From contig JAAEZG010000003.1 of the NCBI GenBank assembly GCA_018222985.1, positions 238,234 to 302,233 of the forward strand: a stretch of 64,000 nucleotides of DNA, read 5' to 3'. The notes below the pieces were generated by a model that was given only the letters and a program-made list of their open reading frames with translations, was not told the DNA's origin and ran no database searches. The translations under genes were made by a program, and so were the position numbers. Below are positions 41,679 through 50,494 of the stretch, in pieces; the stretch's first letter is position 1; every line of letters begins with the position of its first letter. The DNA is from Gammaproteobacteria bacterium (lineage in GTDB: Bacteria; Pseudomonadota; Gammaproteobacteria; Enterobacterales; Alteromonadaceae).

Positions 41679-43874
41679 ATGGCTGCAGCAATGCACCCGT
41701 GGCTGGGCGAGTTTATCCAGCGTATTGACGACCGTCGCTTACCGCCGGCACATGCTGCCGGTGGTGTATTAAGCGACGCTGATTTATTCGATTTATTTGA
41801 GTCGCAGTTACACAGCCGCCTACTTGATTTGCAGTCACGTTTGATGCAGGCCGCTGGCCAAAGTTTTTACACCATTGGTAGTGCAGGCCATGAAGGCAAC
41901 GCGGCAGTAGCAAAGGCTTTACGCGTTACTGACCCAGCGTTCTTGCATTATCGAAGCGGGGCGTTTTTTATTCAGCGCGCGAAACAGGCGCCAGGCTCAA
42001 CCCCGCTGTATGACATGATGCTTAGCTTTGCCGCCTCGGCCGATGAACCCATTGCCGGCGGGCGCCACAAAGTACTCGGCAGCTTGCATTTAAATGTACC
42101 GCCGCAAACCAGCACCATTGCTTCGCATGTTCCCAAAGCCATGGGCACCGCGTTTGCTATTGGCTTATCGAAACGCTTGAACCACCAGGGTACTTGGCCG
42201 CACGACGCTATTACTGTGTGCAGCTTTGGTGACGCTTCAGCCAACCACTCTACGGCACTGGGCGCGATAAATTCGGCCAGTTGGGCGGCATATCAGCAAA
42301 TTCCAATGCCTCTGCTGTTAGTCTGCGAAGACAACGGCTTGGGTATTTCCACCCATACGCCAAAAGGCTGGATTCAACAGCAGTTAAGCCAACGCCCTGC
42401 GTTAAAGTATTTCTTTGCCGATGGCAGTAATTTAGCGGAAACCTACTTAGTCGCGCGCGAGGCGGCCGACTACGTGCGTCAAAAACGTAAGCCCGCGGTA
42501 CTTCATTTACGTACTGTGCGCTTGTTTGGTCATGCCGGTGCTGACGCCGAAGTGGCGTATCGTAGCAAGCAGGAAATTGCCCTTGATAGCGAGCGTGATC
42601 CGCTACTACATAGCTGTGCTGCGTTAATAAGCCGGGGGTTATTCGACCACCAGCAATTAATTGATTACGTACAACAGCAGCAACAGCGTATAGCACGCAT
42701 TGCCACACAGGCATCGCAGCAGCCGAAATTAGAAAGCGCTGAACAGGTTACGGCATCTATTGTGCCGCCGGCTCGCCAAGGCCAACTGCCGAAGCCTGTT
42801 GACGGTGAACAACGCACCAACTTATTTAAATGGGACAAGCATAACGCCGGCAAGCCTCAGCATTTGGCCAAGCTGATTAACTTGGCGCTGCACGACCTGA
42901 TGGCGCAACATCAAAACATTGTTATGTGTGGCGAAGATATTGCCAAAAAAGGCGGTGTGTACCACGTTACGCAGCACCTCATGGAAGCTTTTGGCCCGAA
43001 CCGCGTGTTAAATACCGTGCTAGATGAGCAAAGTATTCTGGGGCTAGCTATTGGCATGGCTCAGCAAGGTTTTATTGCCATGCCAGAAATTCAATTTTTG
43101 GCCTACGTGCATAACGCCGAAGATCAAATACGCGGCGAAGCGGCAACCCTGTCATTTTTCTCCAATGGCCAATACACCAACCCGATGGTCATTCGTATAG
43201 CTGGGCTTGCCTATCAGCGTGGGTTTGGCGGTCACTTTCACAATGACAACTCATTTGCAGTGTTTCGTGATATTCCAGGCATTGTATTATTGTGCCCATC
43301 GAATGGTCGCGATGGCGCGCTATTAATGCGTCAAGCGGTTGAATTAGCCGCTCGCGAGCAGCGCGTGGTGGTTATGCTTGAGCCCATTGCACTGTATATG
43401 ACCCGCGACTTGCACCAAGAAGGTGACGGCGGTTGGTTAAGCGAATATCCAGATCCACAAGAACCGACGCCGACACTTGGCGAACCTTCCATACATGGTG
43501 ACGGTGAAGATTTGTCCATTATTTCATACGGTAACGGCTATTATTTAAGCCGCCAGGCAGAAGCGAAGCTGGCGAAGCAAGGCCACAACGTGCGCGTTCT
43601 TGATTTACGCTGCCTAGTGCCGCTGCATGTGGATAAAATTATTGATGCACTGGGTGGCTGCAAAAAAGTACTCATTGTGGACGAATGCCGCCGTCGTGGC
43701 TCACTCAGCGAAGAGTTATTCACAGCTCTGCATGAATCCAAACCGGGAATGTTTACGGTTGCTCGCCTAAACGCCGAAGATAGCTTTATTCCACTTGGCA
43801 AGGCAGCGTATAGCGTGTTGCCCTCTACCGAGCAGATTCTTGCGCAAGCACAATGCTTACTGGAGGCAAACTAA
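41679..43874 (+). CDS. Fused alpha-beta E1 component of a 2-oxoacid dehydrogenase
   Basis: A 731-residue thiamine-diphosphate enzyme in which the alpha part (about 1-330; ThDP motif GDASANHSTALG...CEDNG) and beta part (about 385-731; VMCGEDIAKKGGVYHVT, FGPNRVLNTVLDEQS, FLAYVHNAEDQIRGEAA) of a branched-chain-type E1 are joined. No E2 or E3 gene lies nearby. It follows gcdH by 27 bases with a good ribosome site (CAGGAGG) and touches the acyltransferase gene. One guess is 2-oxoadipate, the precursor of glutaryl-CoA, as substrate; the sequence does not settle it. Confidence 0.85.
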   Translation: MAAAMHPWLGEFIQRIDDRRLPPAHAAGGVLSDADLFDLFESQLHSRLLDLQSRLMQAAGQSFYTIGSAGHEGNAAVAKALRVTDPAFLHYRSGAFFIQRAKQAPGSTPLYDMMLSFAASADEPIAGGRHKVLGSLHLNVPPQTSTIASHVPKAMGTAFAIGLSKRLNHQGTWPHDAITVCSFGDASANHSTALGAINSASWAAYQQIPMPLLLVCEDNGLGISTHTPKGWIQQQLSQRPALKYFFADGSNLAETYLVAREAADYVRQKRKPAVLHLRTVRLFGHAGADAEVAYRSKQEIALDSERDPLLHSCAALISRGLFDHQQLIDYVQQQQQRIARIATQASQQPKLESAEQVTASIVPPARQGQLPKPVDGEQRTNLFKWDKHNAGKPQHLAKLINLALHDLMAQHQNIVMCGEDIAKKGGVYHVTQHLMEAFGPNRVLNTVLDEQSILGLAIGMAQQGFIAMPEIQFLAYVHNAEDQIRGEAATLSFFSNGQYTNPMVIRIAGLAYQRGFGGHFHNDNSFAVFRDIPGIVLLCPSNGRDGALLMRQAVELAAREQRVVVMLEPIALYMTRDLHQEGDGGWLSEYPDPQEPTPTLGEPSIHGDGEDLSIISYGNGYYLSRQAEAKLAKQGHNVRVLDLRCLVPLHVDKIIDALGGCKKVLIVDECRRRGSLSEELFTALHESKPGMFTVARLNAEDSFIPLGKAAYSVLPSTEQILAQAQCLLEAN

Positions 43875-44965
43875 TGGCCGTAGAACGTAAAACCGCCCTG
43901 GTTGTTTGCCCTGGGCGCGGCACTTATAACAAACCAGAACTGGGATCAATTGGGGGCTCAATTGAGGGCTCAACTTCGGCCTCAAAATCAGCGAAAACCG
44001 GCGATAATAGCCGCATTTTGACCGATGTTCTGCATCAAATTGACGATGTTCGTAACCAGCTAGGGCAACCAACGGTATCGGAGCTCGATCAGGCGCCGTT
44101 GTTTAAAACATCGCTGCATCAAAAGCCTGAGAACGCTGCCGCATTAATATATGCCGGTGGGTACCTTGATTATTTGGCCATTGACGCATCGCGCTTTGAT
44201 GTTGTCGGCATCACCGGCAACTCGATGGGTTGGTATACGGCCATGGCTAGCGCTGCTTGTTGGGACATTGAAACCAGCACCAAATTGGTGACCAATATGG
44301 CTCAATTGACCGCTGGCGGCGAGGGTGCGCAATTTATTTACCCAATTGTGAACGCTGATTGGCGCCCGCACCAAGGCAATATCGATGCCGTTAACGCTCA
44401 ACTTACGCGCTTTCCTGGTGAACTGAAAATGTCCATTCGCTACGGTGGCTATGCGGTGCTTGCCGGCTCTGAAGAAGCCTGTACTGAAGCAGTAAAAGCC
44501 TTACCGCGTGTCGACGACCGGTTCCCCATGATATTACCCGGTCATGCGGCATTTCACACACACTTTATGAACCAAGCCTCTGAACAAGCCCTTGAGTTAT
44601 GGCCTTCGGCTGCATTTCGAGCGCCGCAGGTGCCGCTTATTGATGGCCGAGGTCACATTTGGTCACCACACGTGGTTAACCAGACTGCCTTGCAGCAATA
44701 CACGCTGGGCCACCAAGTAACCCAAACCTATGACTTCAGCAAAGCCATACAAACCGCGGTCAAAGAGTTTGTACCCGACCATATTATTTTATTAGGCCCG
44801 GGCGCCGGGCTTGGTGGCGCGGTAGCACAGGCACTTATAGAAATGAACTGGCAGGGTTTAAACAGCAAGGCTGAGTTTACGGCGCGCCAGCAAACGCAGG
44901 CGCCCTATGTGTTAGCTATGGGTTTACCTGAACAGCGTGCTCTGGTGACAGGTTCGCAAACTTAA
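43874..44965 (+). CDS. FabD-like acyltransferase domain protein
   Basis: A 363-residue protein of the malonyl-CoA:ACP transacylase superfamily. The nucleophile motif is GNSMG (115-119, S117) where FabD has GHSxG, and the likely catalytic His is in LPGHAAFH. The true FabD gene would sit in a fatty-acid cluster, which this one does not. The start is the ATG at 43874 after GGAGG, sharing one base with the E1 stop. Residues 24-39 are a low-complexity insert made by a 12-base tandem repeat. Its acyl donor and acceptor are unknown; coupling to the E1 is suggested by overlap. Its last 50 bases overlap the convergent mscS gene. Confidence 0.75.
   Translation: MAVERKTALVVCPGRGTYNKPELGSIGGSIEGSTSASKSAKTGDNSRILTDVLHQIDDVRNQLGQPTVSELDQAPLFKTSLHQKPENAAALIYAGGYLDYLAIDASRFDVVGITGNSMGWYTAMASAACWDIETSTKLVTNMAQLTAGGEGAQFIYPIVNADWRPHQGNIDAVNAQLTRFPGELKMSIRYGGYAVLAGSEEACTEAVKALPRVDDRFPMILPGHAAFHTHFMNQASEQALELWPSAAFRAPQVPLIDGRGHIWSPHVVNQTALQQYTLGHQVTQTYDFSKAIQTAVKEFVPDHIILLGPGAGLGGAVAQALIEMNWQGLNSKAEFTARQQTQAPYVLAMGLPEQRALVTGSQT
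43943..43990 (+). repeat. 12-bp tandem repeat inside the acyltransferase gene
   Basis: Four in-frame 12-base units (GGATCAATTGGG, GGCTCAATTGAG, GGCTCAACTTCG, GCCTCAAAATCA) encode GSIG-GSIE-GSTS-ASKS. The units diverge towards the 3' end, as expected for an older expansion. Confidence 0.75.
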
Positions 44966-45731
44966 CATCGATGGCGCGCAGGCACGCTTTGCCGCGCGCG
45001 GTTAAGTCTGTCATAAATTGAAATTGCTGGCGTGGGTCTATGGGGTAAGCTTTTAACCGATAATGCGTGCCCCACGGCTCTTCTTTTATAATGACCACAA
45101 TAGGCTGCTTCAGCTGCACATATGGGCTGGTTAGTGCCACGTCTTCAAGCAATTGCTTTACTTTATGAGCATCATGGTCGGCACTCAGGTAAAAGTCAGT
45201 GACCACCATTAAGCTGGGCCCGCCGTTGTTGGCATTATGAATAAGGTTACTCCACAGCTTTAAATGGGGCACAAACACCACGGTATCGTCAGGTGTTACC
45301 ATTTCTACCGCACGCATTCCTATGTGCTTTACTTCACCATATGTACCATCCACTTCTATCCAGTCTCCTGGGCGATAGGGTAGCTCGTAAACCGCCACAA
45401 TGCCGGCAATTAAGCTACTGACATAATCTTTCATGGCAAAGCCAATGGCCAAGCCGGCAGCACCTAATATGGCAATCATGTTTTGTACCGTGGTTTCAAT
45501 AACCATGGGCACAATCCAAATAGTTGCGAGGATAAATACAATGACACGAGTGGTCGGAATAAGCGCTAATACAAACAACCGTTGTTTGCCATGCAGATGC
45601 TCGGCAAGCCAGGGTAATACCCGCTGACTTAACCAAATAATTGCGACTGAAAACGCAATAACAAGGGCTATTTCAATCACGGCATCGCTGGTGACCGTTT
45701 TAAATAAGCCGATGATTTTTTCTGTTTCCAT
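44916..45731 (-). CDS. Small-conductance mechanosensitive channel, MscS family
   Basis: A 271-residue membrane channel with three N-terminal helices; the third carries the pore signature (ILGAAGLAIGFAMKDYVSSLIAGIV region) and is followed by the beta domain (PYRPGDWIEVDGTYGEV) and a C-terminal alpha-beta domain. It releases solutes on hypo-osmotic shock. Its start is 15 bases after the stop of the unknown gene at 45746, so both are likely co-transcribed. The 3' end overlaps the acyltransferase gene by 50 bases on the other strand. Confidence 0.9.
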   Translation of the reverse strand: METEKIIGLFKTVTSDAVIEIALVIAFSVAIIWLSQRVLPWLAEHLHGKQRLFVLALIPTTRVIVFILATIWIVPMVIETTVQNMIAILGAAGLAIGFAMKDYVSSLIAGIVAVYELPYRPGDWIEVDGTYGEVKHIGMRAVEMVTPDDTVVFVPHLKLWSNLIHNANNGGPSLMVVTDFYLSADHDAHKVKQLLEDVALTSPYVQLKQPIVVIIKEEPWGTHYRLKAYPIDPRQQFQFMTDLTARGKACLRAIDVKFANLSPEHAVQVNP

Positions 45732-45745
45732 TGCTGATGCCTCCG

Positions 45746-46729
45746 TTAAAACGCGTCAACGAAATAGCCGCGACTTTTCAAAAAGTCACGCACCGCTAGG
45801 TAGCCGTAGACAGTAATTCGCCAATGCTCGCTCTTGCATTCAATGAGTCGAGCTTGCTGCAGTTGTAGCAATTGCACATCGAGTTGATCCGCCGCTAAAG
45901 TCGGCAATACTTGCTGCAACTTTTGGCCCGCTAAACCGTTATGCAACAGCAATGCATACAGCACAAAAGCTGTCTCGTCACCGCAATCACTGGGAATACT
46001 TGGCAAGCTATGCTCCGCATTACGCTCTACCGCCCACAGCGCAAGTGCAAGACCAACATTGCCGAACGCTCGTGCCGCTAGCGCTTTTAGTTTTTTTGAG
46101 TTGGTCTGTATGCCAACTTGCTTAAGCAGTTTTTCGTCAGCAGCGGCAAAACAATACAGATTCGGCAGGCTTGCTGGCCACGCACGCTGTAAAAAAGCAA
46201 AACTCCAGCTATCGCACACCACCACCCCGTGGCCTAATTCGCCACGTATTAACTTCGGCAACAAAGTTCTGACAAAGGCCAAGCCGTTGGTATGGCGCTG
46301 CCAATAATCAGACAAACTATCTATCAGCCAGCGCTCAGAAGCTTGGGGCTGCCACCAGTCGTCCACTTGCACGCCGCTTAGCAGCTCAGTTTGCGGCGCT
46401 TGTAACTGCCGCCAACCATGCTGTTTGGCCCAAGCCCGAGCAATATTGGCCGTGCCGCTAAACGGTGGGCTAATCAAAAACCTCACACCGGGCTCGCTCT
46501 CGTCTAGCCACTCTTGCCAAGCGTCATCTAACGCCGCCACTGCGGGTGCTAGGTCAAACTCACGGTAACCGGGAAAATCGTCTTTTTGCTCGTCTTCATC
46601 TACTTCTTCACTTTTCGGAAATAAGCTACGAATATGCTGCAAAAGCTGCTGCAAGCGAGTACTGGCCGGGGCATCAGGCCGTTCAAATTCAGCAAGCCGA
46701 ATGACTCGCCAATGATTTTCCGTGCTCAT
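45746..46729 (-). CDS. Unknown protein with degenerate P-loop, paired with MscS
   Basis: I do not recognise this 327-residue cytoplasmic protein. It has no signal or membrane segment. An acidic stretch (VDEDEQKDD, about 42-50) precedes FDLAPAVAALDDAWQEWLDE and VRFLISPPFSGTANIARAWAKQ (split here as about residues 82-103), which looks like a P-loop region whose Walker A Lys is missing (SPPFSGTAN). Later parts resemble an AAA or STAND-like helical bundle and a winged-helix end (about 270-327: LQLQQARLIECKSEHWRITVYG by description). It is followed directly by mscS, so a link with the channel is possible. Confidence 0.6.
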   Translation of the reverse strand: MSTENHWRVIRLAEFERPDAPASTRLQQLLQHIRSLFPKSEEVDEDEQKDDFPGYREFDLAPAVAALDDAWQEWLDESEPGVRFLISPPFSGTANIARAWAKQHGWRQLQAPQTELLSGVQVDDWWQPQASERWLIDSLSDYWQRHTNGLAFVRTLLPKLIRGELGHGVVVCDSWSFAFLQRAWPASLPNLYCFAAADEKLLKQVGIQTNSKKLKALAARAFGNVGLALALWAVERNAEHSLPSIPSDCGDETAFVLYALLLHNGLAGQKLQQVLPTLAADQLDVQLLQLQQARLIECKSEHWRITVYGYLAVRDFLKSRGYFVDAF

Positions 46730-46778
46730 ATAATTGCCGTGTCCTTGTGTTTATGCACTAAAGCGCCTGCCGCTTGCA

Positions 46779-47750
46779 TTAATAATAGCGAATGGTTGCG
46801 CGCCCAATCGTATTCGCGTCGGTACCAAACCATAATGCTTGCGACTGTGGGTCAAACACCATGTGCCGAATGGTACCGCCGCCGCTTTCAACCTCAAATG
46901 CCTTGGTAAAGGTTTCGCTGACCGAGTCAAAGCCAACAATGCGATTGGGCTGAACGCCGGTTTCGGCGGCCCAAACATACCCGCGATGATCAATAGCCAT
47001 TGCATAAGGCATTGAACGCACCCCAGCTGGCATCGGCCACTCGTTTATCTCGTCGGTAGCTGGGTTCCATCGCCCCAAATAACCACCTGCATAATCAACG
47101 TACCAGAAATGCCCATGCGCATCGACACCAATTCGCCGCGGCCGGTTCGCATTTTTTCTCGGCAATTCAATTTCTTGAATTTTCTTGTCGTCGGTTAAGG
47201 TGACTAATTTATTACTACCGAACAAGGTTGCCCAGGGCTTTCCTTGAAACACCACAAGGCCATAGGGCCGCGCGTTTTTAGTTGGAACGTCCCAGAGGGT
47301 AATGTCATAAGTTTTGGCATCCATATGACCAATTTGATTGGCCCCTTGGGCACTGAAAAAAATATCACCGTTGAAATCAAACTCCATGGTGTGCACGTCA
47401 CGGCGCCCATCGCCTGGTAACGGATATTGGGTTATTTCGTAGGTTTCACGGTCAATTTTGCCAATATGAGCGCCTTTATTGCCGGCATACCAAGCGCCCC
47501 GCTCATCAACAATAATATTGTGCGGCCCCGCACCTTTGGGCAAATCAATGCGCTCGAACTCGCCCGTTTTTGGGTTCAACACTGCCGCGTAGTCAGCTCG
47601 CTGCCCAACAAACCACACTTCATCAGGCGCTGCCACGTAGGGGTCGCGCGGCCGCGAATTCTCCCACGGCACTTGCCATTCGGTTATCTCGAGTGTTGCG
47701 TCGGCCGGAGCATCACCAGCCATCATCAAAGCCAAAGTCATTGCCAACAT
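46779..47750 (-). CDS. Exported Vgb-like beta-propeller protein
   Basis: A 323-residue secreted protein with a short signal peptide (about 1-18) and six or seven blades with the repeated pattern of streptogramin-lyase (Vgb) family proteins (PHNIIVDERGAWYAGN, HTMEFDFNGDIFFSAQG, PRRIGVDAHGHFWYVDY, MPYAMAIDHRGYVWAAE). Many such environmental proteins have no link to antibiotics, and the catalytic His pair of true Vgb was not verified. AGAGG precedes the ATG. Confidence 0.75.
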   Translation of the reverse strand: MLAMTLALMMAGDAPADATLEITEWQVPWENSRPRDPYVAAPDEVWFVGQRADYAAVLNPKTGEFERIDLPKGAGPHNIIVDERGAWYAGNKGAHIGKIDRETYEITQYPLPGDGRRDVHTMEFDFNGDIFFSAQGANQIGHMDAKTYDITLWDVPTKNARPYGLVVFQGKPWATLFGSNKLVTLTDDKKIQEIELPRKNANRPRRIGVDAHGHFWYVDYAGGYLGRWNPATDEINEWPMPAGVRSMPYAMAIDHRGYVWAAETGVQPNRIVGFDSVSETFTKAFEVESGGGTIRHMVFDPQSQALWFGTDANTIGRATIRYY

Positions 47751-47765
47751 AAAAAACCTCTAATA

Positions 47766-47877
47766 CGCTATTAGCTAGTAGATATCGGATATTAGTTTAG
47801 TACATAACCTATTCATATCTACGCAGGATTTTTCGGCCCGGTTTTTGCTAATATCTAATATCCAACAGCTAATAGCG
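47766..47877. repeat. Inverted pair of 30-bp heptad repeats
   Basis: The left arm 47766-47795 and right arm 47848-47877 are inverse copies of the heptad repeat with several mismatches and a 52-base spacer. It fills the gap between the Vgb-like gene and the LysE-type gene, leaving only 11 bases before the latter's ATG. Confidence 0.7.
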
Positions 47878-47888
47878 ATTTTGTACTT

Positions 47889-48515
47889 ATGCTTGAGATT
47901 TTTATTGCGGTTCTATTTTTTGCCTTCTCGACCACCATCACCCCTGGGCCCAACAACGTCATGATCATGTCATCGGGCATGAACTACGGCATTAAGAACA
48001 GCTTGCCTCATTTTTTCGGTATCTGTTTTGGGTTTCCTGTCATGGTGCTCTTGGTGGGGCTTGGTTTTGGCGTGATTTTTGATCGTTACCCCAACTTGCA
48101 CCAGCTGATTAAAGTGCTGGGTGTATTGTATTTGCTGTGGCTAGCTTGGCACATTGGCACTGCTGAACCGCAAGCCATAAAGCGGGGCGAGAAAAAGCCC
48201 TTTAGCTTTTGGCAAGCGGCGTTATTTCAATGGGTGAATGCGAAAGCGTGGGTTATGGCGACAGGGGCTGTTGCGGCATTCACCACGGTGCAAGGGTCGC
48301 CATTTTTTGAAGTGTTGGCTATTAGCTTAGCGTTTTTCTTAATGGCATTTCCGTGCGTTGGGGTTTGGTTGGTATTTGGCTCGTTATTGCGCAAGTTGCT
48401 AACCAATCCCATTATGCAGCGCGTGTTTAATATCACCATGGCGCTTATTTTAGTGCTATCTATTGTGCCGGTGGTGCTTGAGCTTTGGCATTTTTATTTC
48501 GCGCCAGCGGCTTAG
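47889..48515 (+). CDS. LysE/RhtB-family exporter
   Basis: A 208-residue membrane protein with six predicted helices and the family start TTITPGPNNVMIMSSGMNYGIKNSLPH (about 16-42), seen in amino-acid and homoserine-lactone exporters. FQWVNAKAWVMA in the middle is also typical. The substrate is unknown. The ribosome site is poor; the repeat right arm lies just ahead of the start. Confidence 0.87.
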   Translation: MLEIFIAVLFFAFSTTITPGPNNVMIMSSGMNYGIKNSLPHFFGICFGFPVMVLLVGLGFGVIFDRYPNLHQLIKVLGVLYLLWLAWHIGTAEPQAIKRGEKKPFSFWQAALFQWVNAKAWVMATGAVAAFTTVQGSPFFEVLAISLAFFLMAFPCVGVWLVFGSLLRKLLTNPIMQRVFNITMALILVLSIVPVVLELWHFYFAPAA

Positions 48516-48529
48516 CACGTCAGGTGTCA

Positions 48530-50347
48530 TTAAAAGCGGCTAACCGGTTCATTATCGGCATCTAAATAGGCACTAATGGCTGCGATAAACTCGTGGCCAT
48601 AGCGTTCTAGTTTCTTTTGCCCAACCCCGGTAATGGCGAGCATTGCGGTTTCGTCTATCGGGTAGTTAATCGACATTTCAACCAGCGAGGTGTCGTTAAA
48701 TACCACAAATGGTGGCACTTCTTCGGCATCGGCAATTGTTTTTCGTAAGGCCCGCAAACGACGGAATAACACCTTGTCGTAGTCTCCACGGTCTGCTACG
48801 CGGGGTTTACTAACCACCAAGTTAATGCGCGGCTCTGCCAGTTGTAGGGCTATGTCACCGCGCAGCACCGGGCGCGCGGCTTCGGTTAGCTGCAAAATGC
48901 CATATTGCTGCACATTTTGAATTAACAAACCGCGGTGAATGAGCTGACGCACCACACCAAGCCAATATTCGTGACTATGCTCAGCACCCAGTGCATAGGT
49001 CGATAGTTTATCGTGACCGAGCTCCATAAGGCGCTGTGATTTACTGCCTCGCAGCACATCAATCACGTGGTTAACACCAAACCTTTGCCCAACGCGATAA
49101 ACACAGGACAGTACTTTTTGTGCGTCTACCGTGCCGTCATATTGACGCGGCGGGTCTAAACAGATATCGCAGTTACCACAGGGTTTGTCGCGGTATTCGC
49201 TAAAATAATTGAGCAGTACCAAACGGCGACAGGTTTGTGCTTCGCACATTGACTGCATGGCTGCAAATTTATGCTGCTCAATACGCCGGCGTTCGTCGTC
49301 TGGGTTTTGTAAAATAATGCTTTGAATCCAACCAGCATCTGAAGGGTCATACAGCAACACAGCTTCAGCGGGCAGGCCATCGCGCCCTGCGCGGCCGGTT
49401 TCTTGGTAATACCCCTCAACACTGCGCGGTACGTCAAAATGCACCACAAACCGCACGTTCGGCTTGTTAATACCCATGCCAAAAGCGACCGTTGCCACCA
49501 CCACGTCAATGTCATCGCGCACAAAGCCGCGCAACACAAATTCGCGCTGTTCATGCTCCATTCCGGCATGATAACCCGCGGCCCTTAGCCCCTCGCGCTG
49601 TAGTTTTTCGGCAAGCTCTTCAACTTTTTTGCGACTACCACAGTAGACAATACCCGAGGCTCCGCGTTGTTTTTTGATGTAATCGGTCACCTGTTTATAA
49701 GGCTTGTACTTTTCTTCCACCACGTAACGAATATTGGGGCGATCAAACGAGCCTTTATAAACAACCGGTTGATGCAAATGCAGGCGCGAAATGATATCCG
49801 ACTCTGTCGCTGCATCTGCGGTTGCGGTTAGCGCCATAAAAGGGACGTTAGGCAGACTTTCTCGCAATTGCCCAAGCTGCCCATACTCTGGACGGAAATC
49901 ATGACCCCATTGCGATATACAATGCGCTTCGTCAATGGCCACTAGATTAACTTGCCATTGTTGCAGTTGGCGCATAAAGAAGCCTTGCATGGCGCGTTCA
50001 GGGCTAACATACAACAACCGTATCTCGTTATTGTGTAGCTGTTGCATCACCGTGGTATTTTGCTCTGGCGTTAAACTGTTATTCAACGCCGCAGCGGCCA
50101 CCCCCATAGTCTGCAGGGCTTCTACTTGATCTTGCATTAGGCTGATCAGCGGGGAAATAACCACCGTTAAGCCATTTCCAGCTAGCGCCGGTAATTGGTA
50201 ACACAGTGATTTGCCACCCCCTGTGGGCATTAACACTAACGCGTCATGCCCTTGCTGCACGGCTTCAATGACCTGTAATTGGCCTTCGCGAAACGCGGTA
50301 TAGCCAAATACATCGGCAAGAAGTTGTGACAGCGTAGAGTCAGACAA
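48530..50347 (-). CDS. recQ: ATP-dependent DNA helicase RecQ
   Basis: A 3'-5' helicase of 605 residues for recombination and repair. Walker A is MPTGGGKSLCYQLPAL, the DEAH box is in VAIDEAHCISQWGHDFRPEY, the zinc site has C's from TCRRLVLLNYFSE to CGNCDICLDP, and an HRDC domain closes the protein. The start is taken at a TTG (50347) with GGAG 8 bases ahead, which gives the usual RecQ length; an ATG at 50416 would add 23 residues without homology. Confidence 0.93.
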   Translation of the reverse strand: MSDSTLSQLLADVFGYTAFREGQLQVIEAVQQGHDALVLMPTGGGKSLCYQLPALAGNGLTVVISPLISLMQDQVEALQTMGVAAAALNNSLTPEQNTTVMQQLHNNEIRLLYVSPERAMQGFFMRQLQQWQVNLVAIDEAHCISQWGHDFRPEYGQLGQLRESLPNVPFMALTATADAATESDIISRLHLHQPVVYKGSFDRPNIRYVVEEKYKPYKQVTDYIKKQRGASGIVYCGSRKKVEELAEKLQREGLRAAGYHAGMEHEQREFVLRGFVRDDIDVVVATVAFGMGINKPNVRFVVHFDVPRSVEGYYQETGRAGRDGLPAEAVLLYDPSDAGWIQSIILQNPDDERRRIEQHKFAAMQSMCEAQTCRRLVLLNYFSEYRDKPCGNCDICLDPPRQYDGTVDAQKVLSCVYRVGQRFGVNHVIDVLRGSKSQRLMELGHDKLSTYALGAEHSHEYWLGVVRQLIHRGLLIQNVQQYGILQLTEAARPVLRGDIALQLAEPRINLVVSKPRVADRGDYDKVLFRRLRALRKTIADAEEVPPFVVFNDTSLVEMSINYPIDETAMLAITGVGQKKLERYGHEFIAAISAYLDADNEPVSRF

Positions 50348-50494
50348 AATAGCGTCTCCAATTGACGGCAAGCTATGGAAAACCCTATTGTATGCATCCC
50401 GCTTGCGAAGCTCCACCTACATGATGGTAAATCCGTGATATTCTGCCGGTGGCTGCTGTTTTTTCGTACAATTCAACTGTGAGATGTAATATTC

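Noticed and set aside
43874..44965. Acyltransferase as the housekeeping FabD
   Set aside because: The nucleophile motif is GNSMG rather than GHSxG and the gene is not in a fab cluster.
46779..47750. Vgb-like propeller as an antibiotic-resistance enzyme
   Set aside because: Many environmental Vgb-family proteins have no lyase activity; this one is exported and has no resistance context.
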